From: Myxococcaceae bacterium
Lineage (GTDB): Bacteria; Myxococcota_A; Polyangia; Polyangiales; Ga0077539
Direction: 5' to 3'
Length of the DNA stretch: 64,000 nucleotides
Assembly (NCBI GenBank): GCA_004297725.1
Contig: SCUS01000133.1
Location: 248,001 to 312,000 of the forward strand
In this document: piece after piece, positions 1 through 8,851 of the stretch
Numbering within the stretch: position 1 is the stretch's first letter
How the letters are laid out: every line of letters starts with the position of its first letter
The notes under the pieces: generated by a model
The model's database searches: none
What the model saw: only the letters and a program-made list of their open reading frames with translations
Told to the model about the DNA's origin: nothing
Translations under genes and position numbers: made by a program

Positions 1-323
1 AGCGCGGGCAGCTCGGCCAGGTTGTCCGGGCCGATCACCACGTCGATGAAGGGCATGTCCTTCACGAGGCGCTCGCCCTCCTGCTGCGCGACGCACCCGG
101 CCACCACCAGCACCACGTCGGACTTCTTCAGCCGGCCCGCCTCGCTGCGGAGCTTCTGCTCGGCCTTCTCTCGCACCGAGCAGGTGTTGAGGATCACCAC
201 GTCCGCCCCCTCCACCTCGGGGACGATCTCGTAGCCCGCGGCGAGCATCAGCTCCTCGATGCGCTGGGAGTCGTGGACGTTCATCTGGCAGCCGAAGGTC
301 ACCAGGGCGAGGCGCTTGGTCAT
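1..323 (-). CDS. miaB: tRNA-2-methylthio-N6-dimethylallyladenosine synthase MiaB, N-terminal part
   Basis: The gene runs off the left edge, so only about the first 107 residues are present. The ATG is at 323. The start MTKRLALVTFGCQMN with the later NTCSVREKAEQK segment is the N-terminal UPF0004 domain of MiaB. C12, C48 and C77 are the three cysteines expected to hold the N-terminal [4Fe-4S] cluster. MiaB is a radical-SAM enzyme that adds a methylthio group to i6A37 of tRNAs reading UNN codons. The FGCQMN and NTCSVREKA motifs favour MiaB over its relative RimO. The radical-SAM CxxxCxxC and TRAM parts lie outside the window, so intactness cannot be judged. Confidence 0.9.
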   Translation of the reverse strand, partial: MTKRLALVTFGCQMNVHDSQRIEELMLAAGYEIVPEVEGADVVILNTCSVREKAEQKLRSEAGRLKKSDVVLVVAGCVAQQEGERLVKDMPFIDVVIGPDNLAELPA

Positions 324-441
324 GGGTCGATGGGTTCCGGCGTGGAGGACTAGAACGGGTGAAGGGCGGGAGGTTGTTCTGCCGGGTGCATAGGGTCAAG
401 GGCGGCCGCTGGGCCCTTGCGCCGAGCGTTGGCCCCCTACC

Positions 442-1086
442 ATGCTGCCCGCGACGATGGATCCGCTTCCCTCACGGTACGCCGCGTTCGCGCTGATGCT
501 CGCGGCGCCCCTCCCCGCGCAGGCGCAGCCCTGGCTTGCTCCGCCGAGGCCCGCCGTGAGGCTGGGCAACGGTCCGCTGCTGCTCGACGAGCAGCCCGCC
601 CCGGGACGGGTGCCGCTCCGGTTGCGCTCTCCCTCCAGGCCCCAGCACGTGGTCATCGAGGCCCGCTCGGCGGTCGTCTCCGCGACGCAGCCCGGCCCCA
701 TCCTCCGCGCCGCGGGTGCATGCAACACGCCCTGCCTGCTCTGGGTGCCGCGGGGCACGCTGCGGCTGCGGAGCACCGCGCCGGGGCTGCGCTCGACCGA
801 CCTCGACATCGACGTCGACGCCGCGACCTCCGTCGAGCTGCGCGCCCCGTCGAGCGCGCTCTTCAACGTCGGCACCGGGCTCACCGCGCTCGGGGCCACG
901 GTGATGATCGCCACCGCCTCGGTGGCCCTCGCCCAGCAGATCAACGGCGCCGCCCCGGACGATCAGCTGCGCCCGACCGCGGCCATCGGCCTCTCGCTGC
1001 TCGGGGCGCTGATCATGGGCGCCGGCATTCCCCTCCTGGTCGTGCACCGCACGGGCTACCGGCAGGCGGCCCTGCCCCAGCGGTAG
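442..1086 (+). CDS. Hypothetical exported/membrane protein
   Basis: A 214-residue protein that I do not recognise. The N-terminus has a short positively charged patch and a hydrophobic stretch ending in AAPLPAQAQ, which looks like a signal peptide. A second in-frame ATG at 457 would give a more compact signal and is an equally likely start. The middle (about residues 35-135) is a beta-rich soluble part with one CNTPC pair of cysteines. The C-terminal 75 residues hold two hydrophobic segments (around LTALGATVMIATASVALA and IGLSLLGALIMGAGIPLLVV) and so probably cross the inner membrane. It converges on the PDZ-thioredoxin gene with a 4-base gap. Function unknown. Confidence 0.7.
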   Translation: MLPATMDPLPSRYAAFALMLAAPLPAQAQPWLAPPRPAVRLGNGPLLLDEQPAPGRVPLRLRSPSRPQHVVIEARSAVVSATQPGPILRAAGACNTPCLLWVPRGTLRLRSTAPGLRSTDLDIDVDAATSVELRAPSSALFNVGTGLTALGATVMIATASVALAQQINGAAPDDQLRPTAAIGLSLLGALIMGAGIPLLVVHRTGYRQAALPQR

Positions 1087-1090
1087 CGCG

Positions 1091-1903
1091 TCAGGGCGAT
1101 GGCTCGGCGAGAAGGCGCTCGATGGTCTGCGAGAGCGCCCCGGGCGCCTCGGTGCCCACGGTCACCTCGCGGACGTTGCCCCCGCGGTCGAGCACCACCA
1201 TCGTCGGCAGGCTCTGCACGGCGTAGCTGCGCATCGCCGTCGCGTTGGAGGCCAGCGTGTACCGGATGTTCATGCGCATCCCGACGGTGCGAGCGACGTC
1301 GACGGACTCGTCCGTGAGCCCGAGGACCGTGAGGCCCTGCGCGCGGTAGCGGTCGGCCATGCGGTTGAGCACCGGCATCATCTGTCGACACGGGCCGCAC
1401 CAGCTCGCCCAGAAGTCCAGGATCACCACGCGACCCCGGAGCTGCGAGAGGTCCACCGGGTCGGCGCCCATGGCCACCGCGCTCGAACCGAGGCCGGGAG
1501 GCGCCTGCCCTACCCGCAGCGACCCCGGAGCCGCGTCCTCCGGAGGAGCCTCAAGCCGGGCGCGAACCGGCACCCGGCGAGCGCCACGACGCAGGACGAG
1601 GGCGTAGTCCGAGCCCGCCCCCGCAGCCCGCACCGAGGTCGTGAAGCCCTCGACCGACCCCGGAGCGACACCCTGGGAGAGCACGATCACGTCGCCCGCG
1701 ACGAGGCCCGCGCGCTCGGCCGGACTCCCGGGGACCACCCGCTCGACGCGCAGTCCGCCCGCCCCTGGCAGCGCCCGCAGGCCCGCGCCCAGGAAGCCTG
1801 GCCTCGCGGTGCCAGGCCTCGGATCGGCGGTCGCCGGCGTCGGGCCCGTCGCCATCAGGAGCCCGCACCACGCCGCCAACCACACCTGCCTGGATCGCAA
1901 CAT
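1091..1903 (-). CDS. Secreted PDZ domain-thioredoxin fusion (TlpA/ResA-like)
   Basis: A 270-residue protein read from the ATG at 1903; a GTG three codons upstream (1912) is an alternative. It begins with a signal peptide (WLAAWCGLLMATGPTPATAD). A PDZ-like domain follows at about residues 35-115 (FLGAGLRALPG, then VERVVPGSPAERAGLVAGD). The C-terminal half (about 130-270) is a thioredoxin fold with the active site WCGPC at about residues 168-172 and the cis-proline segment SLPTMVV. TlpA/ResA-type proteins reduce disulfides outside the cytoplasm, for instance in cytochrome c maturation. Joining this to a PDZ domain suggests a peptide- or protein-binding tether for the redox module. No cytochrome c maturation genes are near, so the target is unknown. 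Confidence 0.85.
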   Translation of the reverse strand: MLRSRQVWLAAWCGLLMATGPTPATADPRPGTARPGFLGAGLRALPGAGGLRVERVVPGSPAERAGLVAGDVIVLSQGVAPGSVEGFTTSVRAAGAGSDYALVLRRGARRVPVRARLEAPPEDAAPGSLRVGQAPPGLGSSAVAMGADPVDLSQLRGRVVILDFWASWCGPCRQMMPVLNRMADRYRAQGLTVLGLTDESVDVARTVGMRMNIRYTLASNATAMRSYAVQSLPTMVVLDRGGNVREVTVGTEAPGALSQTIERLLAEPSP

Positions 1904-1967
1904 CCCGGCCACCGTGCGGCGTTCGCACCGGGGCCGTCAAGCGCGGCCGCGGTATGCTCGCCCGGTC

Positions 1968-4376
1968 ATGCGGCGCCGTCGACGAAGCGGGATCCTCGTG
2001 CTGGCGTCGGTCGCGCTGCTGGGCCTCGACTGGCCAGGCCAGGGGGCGGCGCGCGCCGCGGAGTACGCCCACGCCAGCGCGGCGCGACGTGTCGAGCTGC
2101 TCCACCTGCTCGCGCCCTCGCACGAACCCGAGGCGAGGGCGGCGCTGGCGGCGGGGCTCTCGGACCCCGACCCGGACGTGCGAGAGAGCGCCCGCAGGCT
2201 GGCGGCGCGCTACCCCTCCGACGACCTGGTACCGGCGCTGCTCCGGGTGCTCGAAGACCCCAGCGTCGCCGCCCGCTCCGACGCCCTCGACGCGCTCGCG
2301 GGCACCCGCACGCCCGACTCGCGACGCGCGATCGAGCGCGCGCTCTCCGACCGCAACACCGCCGTCCGCACCCACGCGGTGCAGGCGCTCTCCGGCGCAG
2401 GCGCCGACGCGGTGGTGCCCCTCCTCGATCGGGTGCACGACCCGGAAGGGGACGTGCGGGCCGCCGCGGCCGACGCCCTCGGTCGCATCGGCGACGCGCG
2501 CGCCGCGCTCGCGCTGGTGGGCATCTCGCAAGATCCCATCCCCGAGGTGCGACTCGCCGCCACGAGAGCCCTCGGGTCGCTCCCTGGAGAGGTCGCCGCG
2601 CGAGCCCTCGTCGGCCTGGTGCACGACGCGATGCCCGAGGTCCGCCTCGCGGCGCTCCGCGGCCTTCAGGAGCACCCCGACCCGTCGACGGTCCCCACCC
2701 TCGCCGCCCTGGCTCGCCCCTCCCTCGCGACCTCCCTCGCAGGCCGCGACGAGGTCGCTCGCGCCGCCATCTCCGCCCTCGGGGGCATCGACTCCCCGGA
2801 GGCCCGCCGCGCCCTCCTCGACCTGGCCCTCGACCCGCGGGCGCCGCGCTCCCTCGATGCGATCCGCGCGCTCCTCCCTCGCGCCGACCGGCTGCGCCCC
2901 GACATCGGGGCGATCCTCCCGAGGGTGACCCGCGACAACGTCGAGGCGCTCTCCGAGCTGCTCGGCCGCATCGGCGGCGACGAGGTGGCCGACGCCCTCC
3001 TCGAACTGTTGAGCCGCGAGCCCCCATCGTCGTCACCCGGCCCCGTGCCCGGCGCGGTGGCGGCGATGCACCGCGCCCTCGGCCGCTCCGGGTCCGACCG
3101 GGCGCTTCGGGCGCTGCTGGAGCGACTCACCGCGTCGCGGGCGTCGTGGTCGATCCGCTCGGCCGGCTGCTCCCGGGGCGCGGTCGACCCGTCGCTCCTC
3201 GAGGCCATCTCGCTCTGGGCCGACGCCCGCCACGGCCTCGACCCGCTGGCGATCGACCCGCTCGCCGAGGCGCTCGGGGGCCTGGACCTGTCCTGCCACC
3301 CGCTGTTCGCGACGATGCTCCGGCTGCTCGGCCTGACGGGCAATGACCGCGCTGCGCCGGCGCTGATCGCTGCGCTCCGGCACCCCGACGCGACGATCCG
3401 CGTGACGGCCGCCCGGGGCCTCGGTCGGGCCGTCGCCCCGACCGGTCTCGCTCCGCTCCTCGCGGCGATGTCCGACAGCGACGAGAGCGTACGCGCCGCG
3501 GCCGCGACCTCCCTTCGCGCGATGCCCGCCGACGCGCTCCTCCCGGCGCTCATCGCCCGATGGCGTGACCCCGCCCCGGTCGATCGCGGCGCGCTGCTCC
3601 TGATTCTCGGTCATGCCCTGGCGGCCGACGCGGTCACGCCCGCCGCTCGGGCGGCGCACCTCCCGATGCTGCTCGACGCGGCCTCTCGCGGCCCCTGGCG
3701 CACCCGCGCCGCCGCGGTGCGCGCCCTCGGCTCCGTCGCGTCATCCGGCATGCCCTCGGCGCTACAGGCGCTCGCCTCCTACGCCGCCGTCGCGGCCGAT
3801 CGCCGCGTCGCGCTCGTGGCCATCGAGGCCCTCGGCAACCTCCCCGGCGCGCCGGCCCCGGCGCTGAGAAGCGCGCTCGAAGAGCAGCTCGATCCCTCTC
3901 GCGATCCCGCCTCCAGGGCCGCGGCCGCGTGGGCCCTTCGCTCGGCGGCCCCAGCTTCCGTGGACGCACTGCGGGCCCTGCTCGACGGCCCTCCGTCGCC
4001 CGCGGCGCACAACGCGCTCGCCGCCCTCAGCCGTGTTGACGCGACGGCGCTCGACCCCGCAGCGCGCGACGCCCTCCGCGCGAGCGCCCTGCGGATCATC
4101 GAGGCCCGTCCCTCGGAGCCCACCCACGTCAACGCGTGCGCGCTGCTCGCCCGCCTCGGCGCGCCATGCGCCGGGCGCGAACCCGCGGCCTACGGCGACG
4201 CCGCGACGACCGACCTCCGGGTGCTCGACCCTGAGCGCGAGCCGATCTCCGGCCCGGTGCTGCTCCAGCTCGGAGACGGCGCCACGGTGTGGATCTCACC
4301 CGATGTCGACGGGTACATCCGCGTGCGAGACAGCGCGGCGGGGACGCTGCAGGTCCTCGACCACGACCCGCCGTGA
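1968..4376 (+). CDS. Secreted HEAT-repeat protein
   Basis: An 802-residue protein. The start at 1968 is chosen because MRRRRRSGILVLASVALLGL is a clear Arg-rich signal peptide; the open frame runs further upstream but crosses the divergent promoter region. Almost all of the mature protein is repeats of about 31 residues of the HEAT/PBS-lyase type, with the recurring core DPDPDVRESARRLAARY or similar. The repeats form an alpha solenoid, which is a protein-interaction scaffold. A short C-terminal part (from about residue 740) departs from the pattern and ends in a beta-like segment (VWISPDVDGYIRVRDSA). No enzymatic motif is visible. It is divergent from the PDZ-thioredoxin gene and convergent with the next gene. 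Probably periplasmic. Confidence 0.85.
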   Translation: MRRRRRSGILVLASVALLGLDWPGQGAARAAEYAHASAARRVELLHLLAPSHEPEARAALAAGLSDPDPDVRESARRLAARYPSDDLVPALLRVLEDPSVAARSDALDALAGTRTPDSRRAIERALSDRNTAVRTHAVQALSGAGADAVVPLLDRVHDPEGDVRAAAADALGRIGDARAALALVGISQDPIPEVRLAATRALGSLPGEVAARALVGLVHDAMPEVRLAALRGLQEHPDPSTVPTLAALARPSLATSLAGRDEVARAAISALGGIDSPEARRALLDLALDPRAPRSLDAIRALLPRADRLRPDIGAILPRVTRDNVEALSELLGRIGGDEVADALLELLSREPPSSSPGPVPGAVAAMHRALGRSGSDRALRALLERLTASRASWSIRSAGCSRGAVDPSLLEAISLWADARHGLDPLAIDPLAEALGGLDLSCHPLFATMLRLLGLTGNDRAAPALIAALRHPDATIRVTAARGLGRAVAPTGLAPLLAAMSDSDESVRAAAATSLRAMPADALLPALIARWRDPAPVDRGALLLILGHALAADAVTPAARAAHLPMLLDAASRGPWRTRAAAVRALGSVASSGMPSALQALASYAAVAADRRVALVAIEALGNLPGAPAPALRSALEEQLDPSRDPASRAAAAWALRSAAPASVDALRALLDGPPSPAAHNALAALSRVDATALDPAARDALRASALRIIEARPSEPTHVNACALLARLGAPCAGREPAAYGDAATTDLRVLDPEREPISGPVLLQLGDGATVWISPDVDGYIRVRDSAAGTLQVLDHDPP

Positions 4377-4383
4377 AGGGCGA

Positions 4384-5217
4384 TCAGAAGAGTTCGAGGT
4401 ACATCGCCCAGGAGAGGGCCGCGAAGGTGGCGTAGCCGACGCCGGTGTGGACCGTGCGAAACGCCCGGCCGACCTCGGGGTCGCTCACCCGGGAGCCGAG
4501 GATGCCGAGGATCGGCATGAGGATCATCCCAGCCCCGTGGACCCAGGCCAGGGTCTTGTGCAGCCGGAGGGTGCTCGACGCGCGATCGTCGCCCACGGAG
4601 GCGTTGTCCGGGTCGGGCGCCGCGATCGCCAGGATGCCCGCCGTCGCGTAGAGCCCCGTCGTCAGGAACGACGAGGCCAGGTGGAGCGCGCCCATCGTGC
4701 CCGACCCGCAGCCGAAGGCGCTCGGGTCGGTGGCGCAGGCGCCGTCGCCGAACCAGGTGGGGCGGTTGATCGCGAGGATGGTCCCGAGCGCCTCGGTGAC
4801 CAGCAGCGAGCTCCACGCCGCGATGCCGAAGGCGCGATGCGTCCGCAGCAGCGACGAGCGTCGGCGCATCACGTAGCGGGCCTGGCGGTCGGACTCGCGG
4901 CAGGTCTCGCAATCGATGTCGCAGGTTTCGCAGGTGGAGGCCGCGGGCGCCTCGGTGGACGCGGCGGCGGACGCGGCGGCGGGCGTCGCGGGGGTCGCGT
5001 CGGTGGCGCGGGTGGCCGACTGAGCGAGCCAGCGGTTGCGGCGCAGCAGGCCTCCGTCGAGGCCGTAGCGGGTGACGCGGAGGCTCACGTCCATCGACCA
5101 CGCGGAGGGCGTCGCGGCTTCACCCTGGAGGGTGAGCGTGGCGGGGAGAGGCTGCACGGTGCGGAGCTGCCCCGCACCCGACATCGCGACCAGGAACAAC
5201 GCGGCTGAACCGATCAT
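4384..5217 (-). CDS. Four-helix membrane protein with b-haem-like histidines and a CxxC pair
   Basis: A 277-residue protein; the ATG at 5217 is preceded by GGAGCGAGG at a normal distance. A hydrophobic N-terminus is followed by a soluble, Ala/Thr-rich linker holding C96, C99, C103 and C106 (CETC and CETC three residues apart). The C-terminal half has four membrane helices (about 127-150, 165-188, 210-232, 247-275). Each starts with or contains a histidine: H127, H169, H210/H217 and H247. This arrangement resembles cytochrome b561 or ferric-reductase-like di-haem proteins, but I see no decisive family signature. The cysteines could bind metal or form disulfides outside the membrane. Redox function is inference. 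It lies convergent to the HEAT-repeat gene. Confidence 0.65.
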   Translation of the reverse strand: MIGSAALFLVAMSGAGQLRTVQPLPATLTLQGEAATPSAWSMDVSLRVTRYGLDGGLLRRNRWLAQSATRATDATPATPAAASAAASTEAPAASTCETCDIDCETCRESDRQARYVMRRRSSLLRTHRAFGIAAWSSLLVTEALGTILAINRPTWFGDGACATDPSAFGCGSGTMGALHLASSFLTTGLYATAGILAIAAPDPDNASVGDDRASSTLRLHKTLAWVHGAGMILMPILGILGSRVSDPEVGRAFRTVHTGVGYATFAALSWAMYLELF

Positions 5218-5294
5218 GGGGAATGTCCTCGCTCCTTCGTGCTGCGGGAGGAGGCCACACCCGGAGGGTGCCACTCAAGGGAATTGCCGGGCGA

Positions 5295-6221
<927 letters not shown>

Positions 6222-6267
6222 ACGACCCGGTCATCGTACCCCTTTCCCGCGGCGGCGGCGCGCTGGC

Positions 6268-6297
6268 TTGACGCGCTGGATGGCGGGTGCGTACACC
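6268..6297 (+). promoter_or_regulatory. Candidate sigma70-type promoter for thrS
   Basis: TTGACG at 6268-6273 is followed after 17-18 bases by GTACAC/TACACC (6291-6297), about 55 bases before the thrS start. The -35 match is good and the -10 is weak. No T-box or tRNA-like leader is recognisable between it and the gene. Confidence 0.35.
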
Positions 6298-6351
6298 GTG
6301 CGTCGCCCGCCGCGAGGAATCGGCCCCGCGCTGGCGCCCGAACGACAGGTC

Positions 6352-8331
6352 ATGAAGGTCACCGCAGGACAGCTCCTCAAGGATCGCAACCGCCTCCCCC
6401 CGAACGCGGTCGCCGCGCTGGTCGATGGGCGCACCGTCGACCTGCACACGCCCGTGGAGGCGACCGAGACCACCGAGGTGAAGCCCATCCTCGCGGACGA
6501 CCCGCGCGCCCTGCCGATCATCCGCCACTCGACGGCGCACGTGATGGCCGACGCGGTGCAACGGCTCTTCCCGGGCACGAAGGTCACCATCGGCCCGAGC
6601 ATCGACAGCGGCTTCTATTACGACTTCGACCGCCCCGACGGCCGCTTCACCGAAGACGACCTCGGCCGCATCGAGGCCACCATGAAGGAGATCGCCGTCG
6701 GCGACACGCCCTTCGTGCGCGGGGTGATGACCCGCGAGGAGGCGCGCGAGAAGCTCACGAAGATGGGCGAGACCTACAAGGTCGAGATCCTCGACGGCAT
6801 CCCCGCGGGCGAGGACATCTCGTTCTACCAGCACGGCAGCTGGATCGACCTCTGCGAGGGTCCGCACGTCCCGAGCACGCGCTTCCTGCAGGCCGTGAAG
6901 CTCACCTCCGTGGCGGGCGCGTACTGGCGCGGCGACGAGCGGCGGCCGATGCTCCAGCGCATCTACGGCACCGCCTTCCCGACGCAGAAGGCCCTCGACG
7001 CGCACATGCGCCAGCTCGAGGAGGCCAAGGCCCGCGACCACCGCAAGCTGGGCAAAGACCTCAAGCTGTTCATGTTCCATGAGTGGGCGCCGGCCTCGCC
7101 CTTCTTCCTGCCGCGCGGGGCGCACCTCTACAACGCGCTCATCGCGTACATGCGCGACCAGTACGCGCGCCGCGGCTACTCCGAGGTGATCACCCCGCAG
7201 ATCTTCGACAAGGCCCTCTGGGAGACCTCCGGGCACTGGGAGAACTACCGGGACAACATGTTCCTGGCGCTGGGCACCGACGCGCTCGAGCCCACCCGCG
7301 AGGGCCACGGCGTCCCCATGAGCCAGGTGTTCACCCTCGACGAGAAGGTCACCGCCGCGCTCGCCTCGGTGAGCTCCGGCTACATCTGCGGCTGCAAGGC
7401 CATGAACTGCCCGTCGCACTGCCTGATGTTCGCGGCCGATCGCAAGTCGTACCGCGACCTGCCGCTGCGCATGGCGGACTTCGGCCGGCTGCACCGCTAC
7501 GAGCGCTCCGGGGTCACGCACGGCCTCTCGCGCGTCCGCACCTTCTCCCAGGACGACGCCCACATCTTCTGCACCGAAGAGCAGATGCCCGCGGAGATCG
7601 GCGCGTTCTTCGACCTGCTCGACGAGGTCTACCGCGACCTCGGCATGACCGACGTGAAGATCATGCTCGCGACCCGCCCCGACAGCGGCTACCTCGGCAC
7701 CATCGAGTCCTGGGAGCGCGCGGAGAAGATCCTCGGCGACGCGGTGCTCGCCAAGGGCCGCACCTTCGAGATCGCCAAGGGCGAGGGCGCGTTCTACGGG
7801 CCGAAGCTGGAGTTCCACATCACCGACGCCATCGGCCGCTCGTGGCAGCTCGGCACGCTCCAGGTCGACCCCAACCTCCCGGAGCGCTTCGACCTCTCGT
7901 ACATCGGCGCCGACAACACGGCCCACCGCCCGGTGATGCTCCACCGCGCGGTGCTCGGCTCGCTCGAGCGCTTCCTCTCGCTCTACATCGAGCACACGGC
8001 GGGCTGGTTCCCCGCGTGGCTCTCGCCCGAGCAGATCGTGCTGGTCACCGTCTCCGACAAGCACCTGGAGTTCGCCGAGTCGCTCGCCGCCCGCATGCGC
8101 CTCGCGGGCCTGCGCGTCGAGGTCGACCCGAGCAACGAGAAGCTCACCGCGAAGATCCGCAACGCCTCGCTGCTGCGCCCGCCGTACATCGGGGTCATCG
8201 GCGACAAGGAGGTCGAGTCCGACGGAGCCACGCTCCGCAAGGGCCGCACCGACCTCGGCTTCATGGCCGCCGCCGACCTCATCGCGAAGCTCCGCGCCGA
8301 GTCCGTCGCCCCCTCCCGCGCCCCCGCCTGA
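6352..8331 (+). CDS. thrS: Threonine-tRNA ligase
   Basis: A 659-residue class II aminoacyl-tRNA synthetase that charges tRNA-Thr. The ATG at 6352 (MKVTAGQLLKDR) gives the usual N-terminal TGS-like domain; the frame is open further upstream but has no family similarity there. The editing domain (HSTAHVMADAVQRLFP, later HxxxH) is at about residues 60-230. In the catalytic core MNCPSHCLMF carries the zinc cysteine, followed by RYERSGVTHGLSRVRTFSQD (motif 2) and the motif 3 region near GADNTAHRPVMLHRAVLGS. The anticodon-binding domain is the last 110 residues. Complete and normal in length. Confidence 0.97.
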   Translation: MKVTAGQLLKDRNRLPPNAVAALVDGRTVDLHTPVEATETTEVKPILADDPRALPIIRHSTAHVMADAVQRLFPGTKVTIGPSIDSGFYYDFDRPDGRFTEDDLGRIEATMKEIAVGDTPFVRGVMTREEAREKLTKMGETYKVEILDGIPAGEDISFYQHGSWIDLCEGPHVPSTRFLQAVKLTSVAGAYWRGDERRPMLQRIYGTAFPTQKALDAHMRQLEEAKARDHRKLGKDLKLFMFHEWAPASPFFLPRGAHLYNALIAYMRDQYARRGYSEVITPQIFDKALWETSGHWENYRDNMFLALGTDALEPTREGHGVPMSQVFTLDEKVTAALASVSSGYICGCKAMNCPSHCLMFAADRKSYRDLPLRMADFGRLHRYERSGVTHGLSRVRTFSQDDAHIFCTEEQMPAEIGAFFDLLDEVYRDLGMTDVKIMLATRPDSGYLGTIESWERAEKILGDAVLAKGRTFEIAKGEGAFYGPKLEFHITDAIGRSWQLGTLQVDPNLPERFDLSYIGADNTAHRPVMLHRAVLGSLERFLSLYIEHTAGWFPAWLSPEQIVLVTVSDKHLEFAESLAARMRLAGLRVEVDPSNEKLTAKIRNASLLRPPYIGVIGDKEVESDGATLRKGRTDLGFMAAADLIAKLRAESVAPSRAPA

Positions 8332-8360
8332 ACCATCACCGATCGCGCGACGCGCCATCG

Positions 8361-8390
8361 CGCCTGCGGCCTCTCGAGGGGTCGCAGGCG
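8361..8390. terminator. Inverted repeat between convergent thrS and the PilZ gene
   Basis: CGCCTGCG at 8361-8368 and CGCAGGCG at 8383-8390 form a perfect 8-bp stem. The 14-base loop can pair further inside (CCTC with GGGG). It lies between two convergent genes, so it may work in both directions. There is no T-tract, so simple intrinsic termination is not certain. Confidence 0.4.
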
Positions 8391-8418
8391 TCGGACGGCC
8401 GTCGCGCGCTCGCGGCGC

Positions 8419-8844
8419 TCAGGCGTCGTCGGGCAGGTAGGCGATCGCGTGCACGAGGGCCACCAGGCGCTCGCGCTGCTCGGGCGCGAGGTTGGTGAAG
8501 CGCACGCCGAAGCCGGGGTTGAGGTTCTCCCCGTGGGGTCGGTAGGGGTTGATCCAGGCGACGACGCCTTCGATGTCCATCGCGTCCTCGCCGGGCGCCG
8601 TGAACCGCAGCCGCACCGGGCGGTCGAGGTCCGGCGGCGCCTGGCTGTGGATGAAGATCCCCATCTCGGAGATGTTGGTGATGTACGAGTAGAGGAAGTT
8701 GTCGCCGTCGTTGCAGTCGACCTCCCAGTTGGCCACGTCGACGCGCACGAACGAGCGCCGCTCCATGCCGTCCGGGGGGATCGACATGCGCGACGGTCGC
8801 TCGCCTGGAAGACCGCCGTCCCCGTCCTTCTTGTCGCCGCTCAT
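8419..8844 (-). CDS. PilZ domain protein
   Basis: A 141-residue soluble protein. The PilZ domain has the RxxxR-type motif at ERRSFVRVDV (about residues 27-36) and the NxSxxG motif at NISEMGIFI (about 57-65). These are the residues that wrap cyclic di-GMP in PilZ receptors. The C-terminal FGVRFTNLAPEQRERLVALV is typical of the PilZ subfamily expanded in myxobacteria. It likely senses c-di-GMP and controls motility, envelope or polysaccharide functions. The ATG has GAGGCGAGC just upstream. It follows the large GT39-like gene by 7 bases, so the two are probably co-transcribed, which hints at c-di-GMP control of that membrane protein or its product. Confidence 0.88.
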   Translation of the reverse strand: MSGDKKDGDGGLPGERPSRMSIPPDGMERRSFVRVDVANWEVDCNDGDNFLYSYITNISEMGIFIHSQAPPDLDRPVRLRFTAPGEDAMDIEGVVAWINPYRPHGENLNPGFGVRFTNLAPEQRERLVALVHAIAYLPDDA

Positions 8845-8851
8845 GCTCGCC

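Noticed and set aside
1-323. First gene as RimO instead of MiaB
   Set aside because: FGCQMN and NTCSVREKAEQK are MiaB-type; RimO has a different start (GCxKN) and lacks this segment.
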